From positions 868,001-932,000 of the forward strand of contig OY783212.1 of NCBI GenBank assembly GCA_963678705.1: a stretch of 64,000 bases of DNA, written 5' to 3'. The DNA is from Panorpa germanica (Eukaryota > Arthropoda > Insecta > Mecoptera > Panorpidae). Below the pieces are notes generated by a model. That model ran no database searches. It saw nothing but the letters and a program-made list of their open reading frames with translations, and was not told the origin of the DNA. Shown in pieces: positions 35,662-50,519 of this stretch (position 1 is its first letter; the number at the start of each line of letters is the position of its first letter). A program made the translations under genes and the position numbers.

Positions 35662-37964
35662 TCTATCATTTTATTCTTTTATTAATTCTGCTTTTCTTTT
35701 TTCACGTATATCACAGTTTAAGAACCAGTGGCATAAAGCAGTGGTTATCTTGAGTAAATACTTTTACATATCGTGGTGATGGTATCCTGGATGCAGGACG
35801 TGACGCGGGGGAGATCTTCGCGATTTAAGACTTTTGTTATTAATTCGGAATAAGTCCGCGGAACAGACGTGCTATAAGTATCTCTTAGGTGCCTTAGATC
35901 CACAGATCAATACTAAACGGCATTCCTTGCTCTCGTTTCGGAATTTTCTGATAAACCAATAACGAATAAATGAAGCTAAAAATGTAACTAACGAACTAGA
36001 GGTGAAATATTTATTTACTCTTCTTGGTAATCGTTTTATGAAATCTAATTTTGCGGTTTTCTTTGTTTCTTTTTAATATCTTTTTAATATCAGTCTGTTC
36101 TAAATAACACGATACTACTTATAATTAAAATATCCTTTTAATTAGAGATCGACTGTACATTCTGTTTTTATATTTTATTCTCTGAATTCATATAGTTAGG
36201 AATGGAAACTTACTTTGCTGAAATCAGAAGTGGGTTAAGTTTTTTGCCATTATTCCAATTTAGATATGAAAGAATAGTTAAATTTTAGTGTTCAATATTT
36301 GTTTTACAACATATATATAAATACACTGCTACTGGGCATCCTGCTATAACTAGGAGAACAATATGTTTTAATTGCAGCAAACGTAAATGCTTTTAGTTAC
36401 TTCTGCAAATAAAGTTTTTTATTTTCTTTGAAATTACCTGCACACACCTTTGAAATTAGAACGCTGCTAAAAACAAATTTATTTTACTGTTAAATCAAAT
36501 ATCGGATACGAAATTACCAGTTTTACGCCAGCTATTTATGCTATTTGCTTTACAGTTCAGCTACAAAACGATCTTCTCATTTAAAGCGTTATTTTATTTT
36601 ATTTTTTTGTAAGTTTCTCATCTGGCAGGTTGTATGGTCACTTTTCGTTGAATGGAGGCGCTTTTACAAAGTGTCAAGCTCTGGGCACCCACATACTAAT
36701 CTGACACATTTTATAAGCATGTAGTAATCCAAATAAAGCTCATGTAAAGCTTCTGCAGCAGTTTATAACCTTGTGGCATTGTTCTATTAATCAGTACATC
36801 GTCTTGTACGGTCTATAATTTTAATTATTAATATGTAAATTTATGTATATTTTAGTAAAATTCATAAAATAGACTGGTTTAGGGATCCGTAATAAACGAG
36901 CTTATGGACTGAGCCCATTTTCATTTTAATTTACTTCATGTAGAAAATAATTGAATGTTCTATTGTTTAAATTTTAGGGTTAGGTTAGTTCTTGAGCAGA
37001 GAACCCTACAATAGATATCTGGCATAAAGGAGTTTCAATCTGGAATTTCAACTCTAACCTCAATTTTTATCTATTTTTTAATTCGAGAGATATTTGTTTC
37101 ACGTTGTTAAAAATAAGCAACAGGACGGAGAACACATTTGACTAAGTCTACTGCCCATTTTATAAACGTGGTTTAAAACGCAATAAAGCATAATACTTTA
37201 CGAAAATCTTAACAGAAATTGAAATTAATGTAAAAATAGTATCTAGTGTTCTTACAAGTACTTTGCTTGACCGAACTTTAAAGATTTCAACTGAATAAAT
37301 TTGAGATAAACGTGAGATAAACTGGAAAGAATAAAATTCGGAATGCGAGACTTAATCACACGTAAATAAATATAGTTAAAATATAAATATAGTAATAAAC
37401 TCTAATATAGTTTAGTTTGGCACTATTTAAAAAGGTTGCTCACCTCAGGAAACATATTCTGTAATTCTATTATTCTATATTTCACGTAATTTTACAGAAT
37501 TGATTCGTATGATAAATTAAATTTTACATTTTTACAGTTATAACAGTTTACTAGCAATAAGGCAACTGTCTCACCTGGTCTCACCGAACGAACAAATTGA
37601 AGTTCCAATTATGTTTATAGCCTTCTCAGATTCTTTATGTAAATTCATTTTAAAATCTAAAATTTACAGTTTAAATGTTGACTGCGTTTTTATAATCAAC
37701 GGTTCTAAACATTTGTAACTTAATATACATCTTTTATTATTTTCTTTGTTATAAAATATTTATAAATGTTACTTTGGTTAAAACAACACATACACATTTC
37801 TGCAACTTTTTCATAAATGTTATGTAAAATATTAGTATTGCTCATTTTTGATCTAGATGAACATAACTATAGTTTAATCAAACAAAACATTTAGGTTACA
37901 TTTTCTGGTCGGGTCTTTAACAAAACTTAAAGAATTAAATAGTTCATTTTTTAGGTTATTATAA

Positions 37965-38035
37965 TTTTATTTAATGTTTTCGCCGTTAGGCACTCTATTT
38001 AATTGTGTTTATTAGTCTAGTTATTCATTCTTTCT
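37965..38035 (-). mobile_element. LINE 3' UTR remnant
   Basis: The plus strand reads tttaatgttttcgccgttag followed by gcactctattt, a diverged match to the terminal part of the LINE 3' UTR at 16115-16180. Only about 70 bases are recognisable and no TSD was found. Confidence 0.45.
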
Positions 38036-39749
38036 ACTTAAAAGTAAACTTAAACAGTAATACTTTTCTTTCTGTTACTTTTATTGGTTCATTATTGTTA
38101 TTGCCATTTTTTTTGTTACACTCAGTTATGCCATGACATTATTGTGACATAACCTAACTTTCGTTATATGCTCGCCCGACACTAGTATTAAACTCATACT
38201 AATTGCATCCACACAATTTAACGTTCTAATCGATAGTTCTAATTGTCAGACTAATTACGTTAGTTAATTATGGACAAGGGTTGACACTGCATAGACCGAC
38301 ACGTTCGGGTTGACAGTCAATGATTGTGCAGGTCTCATCTCTTGTTAACGTCAAACTTGTATTAAAACGATTATTTGAATACGGAATATAAATTAGAATG
38401 CCTATTATTTCTCTGCAATGGTATTGAACCACTCGAACTCGGTGGTCCTCAACATATATTTGTAAAGATGTTTACCTAATAATCACAAAGTGTATAAAGT
38501 ACTTTAAAGAAATTTACGGTACTAAAATAAAAATATTTTGCATACCCTATAGCATATTTTTATGTAAAATATACTAAGAATACACAACCGTGTTTAATGG
38601 GAATACAGCCCCGAGGCTCTTTTTTTAATTTGATGCTTCTTATTATTATCTTATAAGATCTTAATTGATGCGTTACATTTAATGGCAGAAAAACAGGCCA
38701 TGTTTTAGACTTTAGATTAGTAGTAGCGAGATCAATCAGCAGACGTAGACGACCAGCATATTCTCTTGTGTATGAAAGAAAATCTCTTTGATGAATCTGA
38801 ACTGAATGTAACTAGGTACACATTTGTGTTTGATTTTCCCAACTTATGTCTGCTTACCTCTGTCTGAGAGAGTACAGTAATTACGTAAGGGGCGCTCAGT
38901 TTATTTAGGGTAAACAACTGGTGTATTGTATCATAATTCATGTCGTTAGTTTTCCATTTAGTGTGTTATAATTCTTTTTACCGTTATCTTAACGTTTTCT
39001 CATAGCTAATGACACCATTATACCCATATCGATAGCCGTTGTCATTAATTGTTTACTGATTCTCTTTTGATGTTCCATTACATAACCTGTTCGGCGATGA
39101 GTCATGTTCTATTTACTAATTGTACCCCTCAATTTATCAGGCTCATCAATATTCTAGCTACATGGAATCGCAATGTTAACGTTAGCGTAATATTCTTCAT
39201 AACACACATTTCTATTTTAGGTTAGAATGTCATAATACCTAAACACTGTGGAACGAATCGTGTTCTAGAGCTGATTAGGATGTGTATAAACGCTCTGATA
39301 CAGAGCAAACGAGGATGACATGGTGTTTGGATGTAACTCAATATCTTTAGACACTACCGAAACATAAAATCGATCTGTTAACATCCGTCAGACAAATTGA
39401 TAGAAAAATACTCGTTCAAGCCACCCCTACTTCTACGTCGTCAACACAGACTGTTAGCGGTGTTTTCAGGTGATGATCGATTTGGGGAAATTACTAAATG
39501 TCAAATTTATCTTTGAACCTTCTTAGCATGGATAAACTGGTGTCTGGAATAATCGCGATATGTTTACTTCGGTGATTAGAGAATCTAATGTATACTTGAG
39601 ACAGTACCTTATTTCTAATTGAGATGCAACAGGTCAATGTTGAATCTTTACAATGTTTTAAGAGCGAGATCTGGATCTCTGTCACTATAGATTAGTTTAA
39701 ATAAAATTTTATTTTATAAATGAATTATTTGACATTATTTAAGTGTTGT

Positions 39750-40450
39750 ATACAGTTGTTAGTCCCAAAAATAGCGATTTTTCAAAAAAAATTCCTGAGA
39801 AAACTATTAATTGTATTAATGTAAAAATTTGTACACATATTTATGCTAACTTTTAACTGTATTTTAACATTTTTATATTTGCAAAAATAATAATTTGGAA
39901 GCTGCTATAGCTGATCTCCAGAAATTCCTCTCAAAAAAGGCATTTAAAATGAAAAACCAAACGGATAATAACATATAATCTAGAAATTAATCGAAGGATT
40001 AGGCAAAATAATTTTTTTTGATAAAATGGCGTCTTCTCAAAAAAAAATCTATTTTTGACCTTAAATTATTTATAAAATAAAATAATTATCAGTGAGATAA
40101 AACCTTCAATTAATTTCTAAAAAATGTACTTAAGAAGCTTGTGTTAAAATTTGACACTGATCGGTGCAGTCGTTTCCGAATAATTTTGGTCACCATTTTT
40201 GAAAACACCATTTTGAAAAAAAACGGTTTTAAAGTTTCAAAAGCTCTATACATAGAGAAAAATTTCTTTTTTCAATTTACATAACTTCAAAAATAAACGC
40301 CGGACTTAAATATATGTACATTACGAAAATGAAATAACAAAAAAAAAATTTAAGAATGGGGCCCCAAAATATTTCTAAAAAGAAATTCATAAAAACCAAA
40401 GAAATGAATGGTGACTCTTTCAATGACCTCTTTGAACGTTACTGCCAATG
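39750..40450. repeat. Diverged repeat-like block with homopolymer tracts
   Basis: Contains many A/T runs interleaved with phrases such as tgacactgatcggtgcagtc and ttttggtcaccatttt. Phrases of this style are common in high-copy insect interspersed repeats. No TIR pair or reading frame was found. Confidence 0.35.
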
Positions 40451-41194
40451 CCCCACAGTTTTTTCGTCTGCACAGCTTTGGCATTAGTTAAGCTAGAGAT
40501 TTTGATGTATGGCTTATAACATACTCGTACATTAATTATTTAGAGTAGGCTTTGCAATATTTTCAGAACGCATGAAAACATTCAGTACAGCCGGGCTCTC
40601 TAACAGAGCTCTTTTATAATACAACCATTTAATTACGCAATTTTCACATATGCCAAAGTTCATTGTTTCGTATAACATGTACAATATCAAATAAATAGTA
40701 ATGTAAAGGCGATTAGAGTGTGTGTGTGTATCAGATTGTGTGTAATTTGCATTTGATGTTTTTCCGTTTTAATCTGATTTCATTTAACCCATGAGTTGGC
40801 CCTCAAAGAGAACACCGAATAACAGAATCGCAATACGATACCAAACGGGAAAACGTGTCCTTGTTTTGCAGCATTTCCTTCCACAGGATGCTATTGTTAT
40901 CCCCACAGCCCTAATTCCATTGAAGTTTTTTAATACAATTCAAGTTAATTGCTGTACAGAACTAATTATTTTTATTAATGATATAAAATAAATTCTATTT
41001 AGACAACATATGTAATACGCGAGAGCATTGATGACTCTGATTACTGTATCTCCGGGTTCGATCCTCGGGCCAGAGTTATATTTTCTGGGTTTAATTACAA
41101 TCAGATTCAATTGGTTATGTGCAATCATAATCATGAATATGAAAACGAAAACGTGAACACAAAAAGAAAAATTCGATTCGAAATTCGAGAACTT

Positions 41195-41440
41195 GACAGA
41201 GGAATAAAAAGGAAAGAAAGAAGACAAGAAGCTTTATAAGAAGAAATGGATTATAGTTGAAGGAATATATGTTGTGCACCGGGAAGAATAGAAGAAAGAA
41301 TCAGGGAATGCAACGGGTGACATCATAGTGGAGGCGTTAAATCAGATCGTGATGCAGTTATTGTTGGAATAAAAACAGATGAGGATTGAGAAAGATGGAT
41401 AAGGAAGTTATTTGGGAAGCAACGATAAAAGAATTTGAAA
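41195..41440 (+). mobile_element. Possible LINE tail remnant
   Basis: A purine-biased block whose broken plus-strand reading includes CCAPGRIEERIRECNG and ERWIRKLFGKQR. This is similar in style to the segment after the zinc knuckle in R1-like LINEs. No nucleotide match to the other copies here was confirmed by eye. Confidence 0.3.
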
Positions 41441-41459
41441 TAGAATAGTGAAATAAACT

Positions 41460-44400
41460 GAAAAATACAATATAATAAATCTTATAAAATGTTGAAAAAT
41501 GTATAATATATTGGTTTAAAGTGCTAATAACTATCAATAGTTGATGCACTAAAAAAATTCTAATTAATGATAATTGTATAAAACTTAATAAATGAAAATG
41601 TATAATAAGTCGCTTTATTTTATGTTAATATTATAGAATATATTATAGAATATAGTTTCACAATATCATCATTTCTTAATGAATTTCAAAAATAGCTAGG
41701 CTTTTCTAGAATTGACTTTAAAAAAAGTTCTAAAAATAGAAATAAATTTAACATGTAATGATTTGAAAAGAAGTTTTGCGGCACCACACTGCATAAGCAA
41801 GGTGTGTCTGTAATGAAAATGACCGCCGTTCGTTATCTATTTAGATATCTCTTAAAGCGGATCGATTTAAGCCAAAGGGACTAATAAATAACTGAAATAA
41901 CCTACATTTCAATGTAAACCTTCAAGTAGAATTAATTTTAATGATTATAATATTTAAGATGTTAAAATTATTATAATATTTAATATTCAATAAAAATCGA
42001 CTCTCATGTTACGAGCTTGAGTCTGCAATAAAGAGATTACCTCATCGTTTAAAGCCCCCTCCGTTCTCAATCGTCGATCCTGAATATTTAAGCTCACCGA
42101 ATCCGGAATCCTTTGCTTTGTATTTATCGGCCATAAACCATCATCATTTTAAAAACGATTTTATTTGATCACACTTTAGGATATGAGAAACAAATTTCTT
42201 TACAATAAAGCTATTGTTATTAGGGGAGCTTTTACGACTTTATTTTATGATCAACAATACGTGTTTGTACTTATAAAAAGCTTTTGAATAAGCTTTATAT
42301 AACTTGTGTGCTTTTGTTGACACAGGTATAAATATATATTGATTAAATCGATATAAAATAGTTCCAATAAAGAATTGTGTAGAAAAATATATTGCTTTTG
42401 CATGCATTATCATTCATCGGCTGGTTATGGAGACAAGAAATAATTTGTGTTAAAGAAAAAATGTTACATACTAGTACAGACTGTATAAAAATAATTCTCT
42501 ATTACAAGCCCAAGACAAATTAGATTCTTACATAATAAATTTCCCTTTTTATTCCAGTTAACAAACATAAAAACGAAATATCGTGTGAGGCGTGATTTTG
42601 CACAAAAGAATAATAAAGAACATAAATATTTAAAATTGCTTAAGGACGAATAAGTCGTTATTTTATATGGAAATATTACAAATCACTAGATCATAGGGCA
42701 CGTCTCTCACATAAAAATATCATCCAAACTCTAGATGCTAATACATCACGCACTCTAAAGGTAAAATGGCGTTATCCAGATTTCTGGAGCTTTTAAGAGT
42801 AAACATCACGAAGATTTATATAATTCACACGGTACATCGAACACTGCTTTTGATTTTAACATATTTATAAAATGCTGGGTGTAAATAAAGTAAGAACAAC
42901 TTGGATTCCAAGACTTCTCTTCGAGTAGCTGGAACGATAATGGCAATTCAGATGAATGATCGCAAATGATAACAATGTGGATTCCTCGACATCACTGATA
43001 ATGACGTCTTACATTAATTACGACGTTGTACGTTTGGACGTGTAATGGCGGAGTGCAATGATGCATCACAGCAATAAGACGGTTAATGAAGAATAGATGA
43101 TGAATTATCCGCTCCGTCAGACACGTGGACAAGATAATAAAATCGCATTCAGAAATGTCGTGTCTGTCTGCTGCGGAGAAATGAATGGAGCTTGAAGAAG
43201 TACGGGATCAGTGTAATGATTAATAGTTGTATAAATTGTAATTATAACAAAATAATTTTGGCTCTAAGAGAGTTAGAAATTAACGCCCTCTAACCGTTAG
43301 AGCTTTGGCGCTACGCCATCTGGATCGGTAGCAAATAGCGAAGCAGATTAGTGTAGCACAAGCAATCAACGTCATATAAATGTCATTCTCATTGTCTTGT
43401 GAATTATTTCTTATTATAAATCACTTAGATAACTTACATACCAGTATAAATACCCATTGTAAACTAAGCCTTATTGGCGGAATCTAATTGTCAGTCATTG
43501 AATAGAAATTTTAACAAATTTACTTTTTTTAAGTATAATAATATACATAATTACAATAACCACATTATCCATTCCCAGAACAATACAACGACACTGTAGA
43601 CATTTTACTTATTGTTGTTGGTACATAATAAAATAATAATTTAAATTTCCATTTTAATCGTTTTTGACAGTTTCTACGCTTTTAAAGTTAATGTACCTAA
43701 TTTGTCGTTGGAAGTAGAAACACAATAAGTTTATTTTTAGACGGTTTTAAAATACCTTTGTTAGCTTTGGAATAACGATATAGTCAATTAATACACAATG
43801 CTTTATTAAATAAAAAATAAAAAACTGTGCCAAGAGAAACTCTATGGATTTGAATAAATAGGTAAAGTCCCAAACACACTACGATTTAAATCACGGCGAT
43901 TTAAATCGCATAGTTTTGTAACACATGGAATCATGAGCATGCACACACCACGAGTTTTTAATCTGAGCGACTTTTGTCGCAGCTACTGATTTCTTGCGGC
44001 ACATAGCGATTTTTCCACATCTCTTTGTATACAGAACACATTATTGTTGATATTATGTTTTGACGCTGCATTTCTTTGAATAGGTATTATTTGTTATTGT
44101 TATAATACAACATATATCGAAATACAACAGTATATAGATATAGTACTGCATATAAACTGAGTAGTATATAATAGTCCAAGATGCCAGGACCGGCAGACAT
44201 CACTTATTTTCTGATGAACAAAATGTGTAAGATTGAGTAGTGTTACTATGTACAATGCTCGTATGCCTACCTGGTAACTTGACCAGGCGGCCATTTTCCA
44301 GGTATCATGTAATCTAGGTTTATGTCTCACTCACTCTCATGCGCTCAAAACAGCTCAATGATTAGATGCGTTCACTTTATCTTAGCGACCTTGAACCTAA

Positions 44401-45140
44401 ACTGGATACATCATATTAAAATGGAGACCCTGACGTTGATCCCAGTCACAGCTGTTGGTACTATTGGCCATTACAAAGTTACTAAAGTAAAAATAATGAA
44501 TCAAATCAAAATAAACAGAAACAGTTATTATTTTATAAAAGGTACATTGCTTTTATTTATGGCATCAGAAGAATGGAAGTCAAAGCCTTATTTTGTAATG
44601 TTCGAGTAAGATTGAACTCTTTCCATTTATTATGCGACGTTCTGAAGACCGTCAAACTTCTGGTTTCCCCGCAGTTACACTGACACACTAGTGACTAGTC
44701 TGTCGTAAGCCGTAAGTCGTAAGAATAAAGAACCCCTCGAACAATATCCAGAGGGTGGATCTGGCAAGAACACATACAAAACGTATCAGACAAAAATAAA
44801 TATAGTTGACTTGACGTTGACTTTGTAAAAGCGTGACAAGGAGAAGGAGGAGGTGGTGGGGTGAAGCGAGGTAGGAAGAACCTGAAGGGTTATTGGACTT
44901 TGAAAGTTTTGAGTAAAAGCAAAGTGCGTTGTTTTAATAAAAGCTTTCTCTTTTAAGAATGCGGATTATAAGTTTTGTGATCAATTACTTAAGGTGTTGG
45001 GAACTTTCGATTTCCTACATAGAAATTGTTTCAAAACTATTGAAATTAATAATAACTTGCTAAAAATATTATTGAGAATAGATTTTTAGATAATAAAAAT
45101 TTAAGGATTTAAATTTGCAAGTTAACTAAAGGTAACCGTC
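41460..45140. other. Noncoding, nothing firm
   Basis: At 43868-43925 acgatttaaatc repeats in a short inverted arrangement and may be one end of a MITE whose other end was not found. Frames at 44100-44610 look random. Confidence 0.45.
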
Positions 45141-45145
45141 CAAGG

Positions 45146-45315
45146 TAGGGATGGCGATCTGAGAACGATTAATCAAAGAATCGATTTCTTCAGTCGAAAA
45201 AATCGTTTCTTTTATTTTATTTTAAACAATGGATCGATCCCGTGAATCGATTCTTTAGACTTCAATTCGAATCGATTAAAAAATCGATCTTTTTTAAGAA
45301 AAATTGCCATCCCTA
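45146..45315. mobile_element. MITE with TAGGGATGGC ends
   Basis: 170 bases running from tagggatggcgat to the mirror of tagggatggcaat. The interior is rich in atcgattc-type motifs and largely palindromic. A truncated copy lies at 17784. Confidence 0.7.
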
Positions 45316-45319
45316 GTCC

Positions 45320-48300
45320 AAGGGTCTGCACGGCTCGTGACTGACGGTTTCATTTTATCATTTGCAATGATGTGAAAGAGAAGGGAAGCGGGAGAACATA
45401 TGCAGCGACAACTAAGGTGTATAGAATTATCTGGGTCGTGATACTAGTCATACTAATGTGCTATTGTCACCATTGCTAGCAAAGTTACACTCGCTTTGCA
45501 TGTCGATAACATCATTTAGATAGCTGATCCCAGTGGCTGTCACAGTAGACTCATCATACACGACAGTGCGTACGTACCGTTCCTTCCACGCATACCGCCA
45601 CGTCATCCGATGATGTCAGTACAAGACGTCATTTCAGTGGCTGTACGTGTTTGACATTTATGACTATATTTTTCAACCTCGCATAATTTTGTCATCGCCA
45701 TTCAATTCAGATTTTCTATGCGTATGGTTTTCTCTTGTGGATTTTGACCTTTTTTTTCTTTAACACTTCTGGGGTGGATGATAATAGTCTGCCTCAATGA
45801 TTTCACCCCGTTATAAAAAATATACGTATAAATAAAATATAATAATCCACAAACACAGTTCCCACGGCGGCAAGGGGCGGGAGCAGAGGGGTGGTGATTT
45901 GAATAAGTGCTGCGTCGTCTGTAATACCCTCGGAGATGTTATCGAATTCAATAAAAAATCAGATTGATGTAGATGCGGACGTAAAATATAAACCTGTCAA
46001 AATCGTTTTGGGACGAGAAGATGCAGCACCTAATTTATTTACTAAAGAATGAAATTTGCATTTGTACGAATTGTGTTAATTTAAAATGGAGGCTGAATAC
46101 AGGTGAAACACATTGAATACATTTGAACTCCTACGACGCGGCGGAAAATGGAAACTGCTGTAAAACTTGTAATAAAATTAAAGAGTCGTGTAACTTAGCT
46201 TTTAGCGTTATGATAGGTTTTTACAACTAACGAGCACAAGGTTAACAAACACTGATTTACATTACATTTTTGTAAGAACTAAACACTTGGCAACCCCCAT
46301 AAAGTTAAAGACCAGATTGCTCCAACACAATAAAACAATTTGGCATTTCCCTGAAGTAAATTCGTGAATAAATTTATTCTGATGTTTAATGTGCATAGAT
46401 AAATGTTCAAACAAAGCGCGAACAGATTTCTACAAAAGTTAAAAAGTTGTGAAACTTTTAAAAAAGCTGTTAAAGTAAAACCCCAATTAAAATTATGTTC
46501 AAGAGCTTAAAGCACTCGTAGATCCAATGCTGTGTTTCGGATTCAGAAGCAGTACCGACATTCAAAGGAACTGTAAAATAGAAATACTCGTAATAAAGAC
46601 ATTTCAGAGACCTAACTATGCGAGAGGAATTTTTTAAGTTTTATGTTTCTGAAAGAGATCCAAGCTGTGGAATTTCTTTTAAAATATATTTTATGCTCCA
46701 CATTTCATTCATTCCTGTTTGTTAAAAAATGTTTTATTTTATTTAAATGTATTTAGATACAAAATACTTGAAATTTATGAAATAATACCAAAAGTTTCCG
46801 ACATTACTTGTATTACTTGTGTTGGTAAAAGGAATCAGGAGTCTGGGTTTGAGTCCTTCCAAGTGCGTGTGTCTATTTGGGGTTGTACTCAAAGAGAAAC
46901 AAATTATTTAAAGTGTGTGAAGAATATAATTTAATTTAATATTAAATTCGATCAAAGTTTACCACATAACCTCAAAATTCTGGTATACAACGAACTAACT
47001 ACCTTCACGTTCCAGTCTGTGAAACGTAAATAAGTAATTCGTAAAAGCTGGAAGTTTTCCATGGAAGGGGGTTTGTTAACTTTATGAAATATTTAAGAAG
47101 AAAGCCATTTCTAGTGGCAAATCTTGTTTCTTTTATTGCACACGTAGAAACTACCTGTTTCGGCTTCTGCAAAGACATTTCCATAGTTTTCAAATAATGT
47201 CTTTTATATCGTTCACTTAGAGTTTCTTTATTTTTTCTTTTCCTCATTGCAATAAAATAAAGGTGAGTAAAACATGTTAAATGTTGTACCGGTGAAGACC
47301 CTCCGAGGATTATCATCATGTTGAAGGTTTTAAGCCCCTCGCTACTGTTCACGAACACAACATAATATTATCATAACAAATTGAAACATATTATGAACAC
47401 TTCTTTGATGTAAAGTTTCTGCTAAACTTTTGAATAACTTTTAGACAAAAAACAAGAAATTAAAATAATCGCGTCGAATTTATTTTAAGCAGGGGAACGT
47501 TGAAAGATATTAAATAGCCTTATGGGGAGACGAGAGGAGAATGGATTTAGGAAGGAAGCACGGATTATGCATGTAGATGAACTAGACCGAATTAACGAAG
47601 TATAAAAGAAAAGTAAAGGAAAAATGTTCAAGGAAATGTAGTAAACGTACCACACTCGTTAGAGGGTTATTTTACATGAATATTATGTAGATTAAGTAAT
47701 GTATGCACGGACGGTCCCGCTGAATATATTACTTGTCATTACTTTGTTCATTTTAACTTTCATTTGAATACAAGCTGCTTGGGATAAGCGACATTTTGTA
47801 GGTTAGAATAGTAATGTAACATCTAACACAAATCTTCATTATACGACAAGCAACAACAGACATAGCAACATTTCATAAATTTAATTATATACTTTGTTAT
47901 GTTCAGCTAAGGTTTACTTTGTTACATTGCTTAATGTATTGTTCATTACTCTGTATTAGGGTCTGAGCTAGGTGTGTGTGGTTATAGAAAATATAAAATT
48001 GCACTGGATATTAAGAAATGGTAAAAATTTACGTAGAATATAATGAAATTAAGGCATCTGCTACATAAATGCTACATTTGTGTTTATTATTGTGTGATTC
48101 ATTCGTAACTGATTCGAATGCAAAAACGTAACTTTTAGTGAAGAACAAATGAGCACGATTGTATGTAGAAAAATAAATAATATTATTATGCTTTGTGTCC
48201 CTGTGTTTAAAACAAACCAATAATTCGTATCACAACATTAAATATGATTTCATTATTATTATTTTATGCTGACCATTAATTTAATTTTAAATAAAACATT

Positions 48301-48610
48301 ATTTTCATTATTATCACACATAAATATAATTCTATCAGAATATCGCAAATTATTTAATTATTAATTAACGTAACATTTTATTTTGAATGTCCGTTTTTAT
48401 GACGTAGTAAATCTCCCTAATTACAACAGGTTAAAATTTTTATTACATTGCCTCCCACGAATTTTAATTTTAACAATCTATTTACTTTTATGACTAATTT
48501 TTAAATATTTGATACTACCAGGGCCTTTTCGGGGTGGTCCAATGGAGCGCCAAAACAAGAAGGTCGCTAAACTGTAAAAATGTGGCGCTTTTGTAAATTA
48601 TTTTCATAGT
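45320..48610. other. Noncoding, nothing firm
   Basis: A GC-richer stretch at 45530-45660 has several tgatgtcag/gacgtca-like words. The 117-codon minus frame at 47005-47358 has no recognisable domain. gggtttgagtcc at 46852 resembles a B box without an A box. Confidence 0.45.
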
Positions 48611-48622
48611 AAGTTACTTTAA

Positions 48623-49210
48623 GTATGGTACACATACGTGCGACTTATACATGCGATATTCAACATTTGTTGTAAGAAGTAGTACAACACGTCCACACTA
48701 GTGCGACATGCAACTTAATACGTCGGAAGCTTTCATATTTCGAATGAATTCCTTCATCCAGCTTTAGGAGAAAAAATTTACAAAAAAAGTAATAAAACTC
48801 AGTTAGTTAACAAGGTCAGTTTGACAAGGGTCTATTGTTCTGTCATTTGTTCATTTAAACACCATTTTCAATTATTATTTTTATTAATTTACTAAACACA
48901 ACTAAAAGAAACTTTAAAGCGCAACTGAGTATGTACTCGACCCTTTTGTTCGACATCACATTCATAACCGTAATTTCTTTACATGTTCCGACTTAGGATT
49001 GAAAAATTTTTGTCTCATAAAAATACCACCTATAATTTTAAAAAATAGCGTAAGTAAGGGTTTTATTCGTGTCGCATGTTTAAGTCACTAGTCTGTACGT
49101 TAAAAGTACAACACATTTAGTACATTCATGTATAAATAATGTCAACTTATGAATGAAAATATATACATGTTGGATGTCGCATGTTTATGTCGCACTTATC
49201 TGTACCATAC
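48623..49210. mobile_element. 588-bp element with ~40-bp TIRs (GTATGGTACA...GTGCGAC)
   Basis: Left gtatggtacacatacgtgcg and the right mirror gtatggtacagataagtgcg continue in parallel for about 40 bases (acatgcga, caaca). The interior repeats gtcgcatgtt-like motifs. No reading frame. Flanks are ttaa and atta, so no clean TSD. Confidence 0.7.
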
Positions 49211-49427
49211 ATTAGAGATTAGCGAGACTTACAGCGTCATAAAGCATAAGAAAGGTGGGAAAAGTACAGCGAATCTTCTAAATAAATTTCTCTCCCACCG
49301 GCTCTGAATAGTACCATTTTATATAATGATAGTTCAAACAAAAAGGAAGTATTTTCAACTATACCTATTGTAGTAGAACAAATTCACAGGTGTTCAATAT
49401 TAAGTATAACTTAAAGTTCCCGCCAAG

Positions 49428-49475
49428 TTAATTTACAGTTAGGTGGCATGGAAATTAATTTACAGTTAGGTGGCA
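49428..49475 (+). repeat. 27-bp tandem duplication
   Basis: ttaatttacagttaggtggc occurs twice (49428 and 49455) with identical sequence. Confidence 0.85.
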
Positions 49476-49641
49476 CCAGTAGCTAGTATCTCATTTAAAT
49501 ACGAAAGTGACCTGGGTATAAAATGTCTACGAATGTACTAGAAGTACAGATATTCGAGTAAGTGTTTTAGATTGTGATTGTAATGTGTGTTCACGTTGGT
49601 TTGATATAGTTCAAAGTTACTTTTTAAGCTTATAACCAGAG

Positions 49642-49697
49642 ACATGCAGACATTAAATTACATGCAGACGCTATAAAGACGCTATTAAGACGCTATT
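49642..49697 (+). repeat. Short tandem repeats
   Basis: acatgcagac occurs twice, then three units of the type acgctat-aag. Confidence 0.75.
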
Positions 49698-50104
49698 ATT
49701 ATAATGCGGCATTATATTCGAACTAGCCCAAAAATTTGCATAACACATTGTAGTAGAATTTAGTATGAAATTTCAGTGAACAGCAGAGCTGAAGTGCCCC
49801 AGAACGTTCGCATAGTCAACATGACGCAAGTTCACTCAAAGCTCACGAGTGTGTCTAACTGTAAGCAAGATATTTCGTTACACTAAGGAATTCTAGAACT
49901 CTAAGTTCGAGAAAATATATTTCTCGGTAAATTAAAAGAACGTAACAATTGTTTAGCCTCTAGCAATGATGTCAAATTTAATGTGTGATTTAATGTGTAA
50001 TGTGAAAAATAAACAAGGTGAAAAGAATATTACGTTGATTGGAAAAGTTCTGAATTTGTACACAGTGTTTATTAATTTCCGTTGTCTTTATCCTACATTA
50101 TTAA

Positions 50105-50185
50105 ATTTCAAATATCAAAGTACTAGTTATGCAAAATGGCGGTAAATTTAAAATTGTCACATTCTACAGATGCATCCTTTATAAG
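50105..50185 (+). repeat. Dispersed repeat shared with 4.55 kb
   Basis: Counterpart of 4545-4642 in the same orientation. No TIR or reading frame visible. Confidence 0.5.
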
Positions 50186-50519
50186 CAAATATAATAAAAT
50201 GCATATTACCTGTCTTTAGAAATCGTTATGTAAAATTTAGATTAGATTTAATTATGATTAAAATAATATTTAGAAATGAAATTTAATTAAATTTTGTAAT
50301 TATCTACGCTTACAACAATAGCAGGTGGCGATAATTGTGAAAGCAAATTGCAGAGATGATTAATCCGCTTGGTTGTTTACCTTCTTCTTGGTTTAAAAGT
50401 GAGCGTACTTAGCTTGAACAGGTTTCTTTAAGAAACAACTTCCCTGTTTTTGGGTCCCCACGAATATTAATGAAACTTATTAAATTAGTAAATTCATTAA
50501 AAGTCAGGCGCTCCATTAA

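Larger units (their letters stand above)
34395..39740. other. Noncoding except for the Helitron and LINE scraps listed
   Basis: No exon-like segment, tRNA or TIR pair was identified. Confidence 0.5.

Noticed and set aside
36590-36780. Possible exon or repeat with T-rich lead
   Set aside because: No open frame bounded by splice sites and no second copy seen.
41015-41075. tRNA gene candidate around ggttcgatcc
   Set aside because: A T-arm-like stem can be drawn, but no convincing A box, acceptor stem or anticodon arm.
47005-47358. 117-codon minus-strand frame
   Set aside because: No recognisable motif and no codon bias; probably random.
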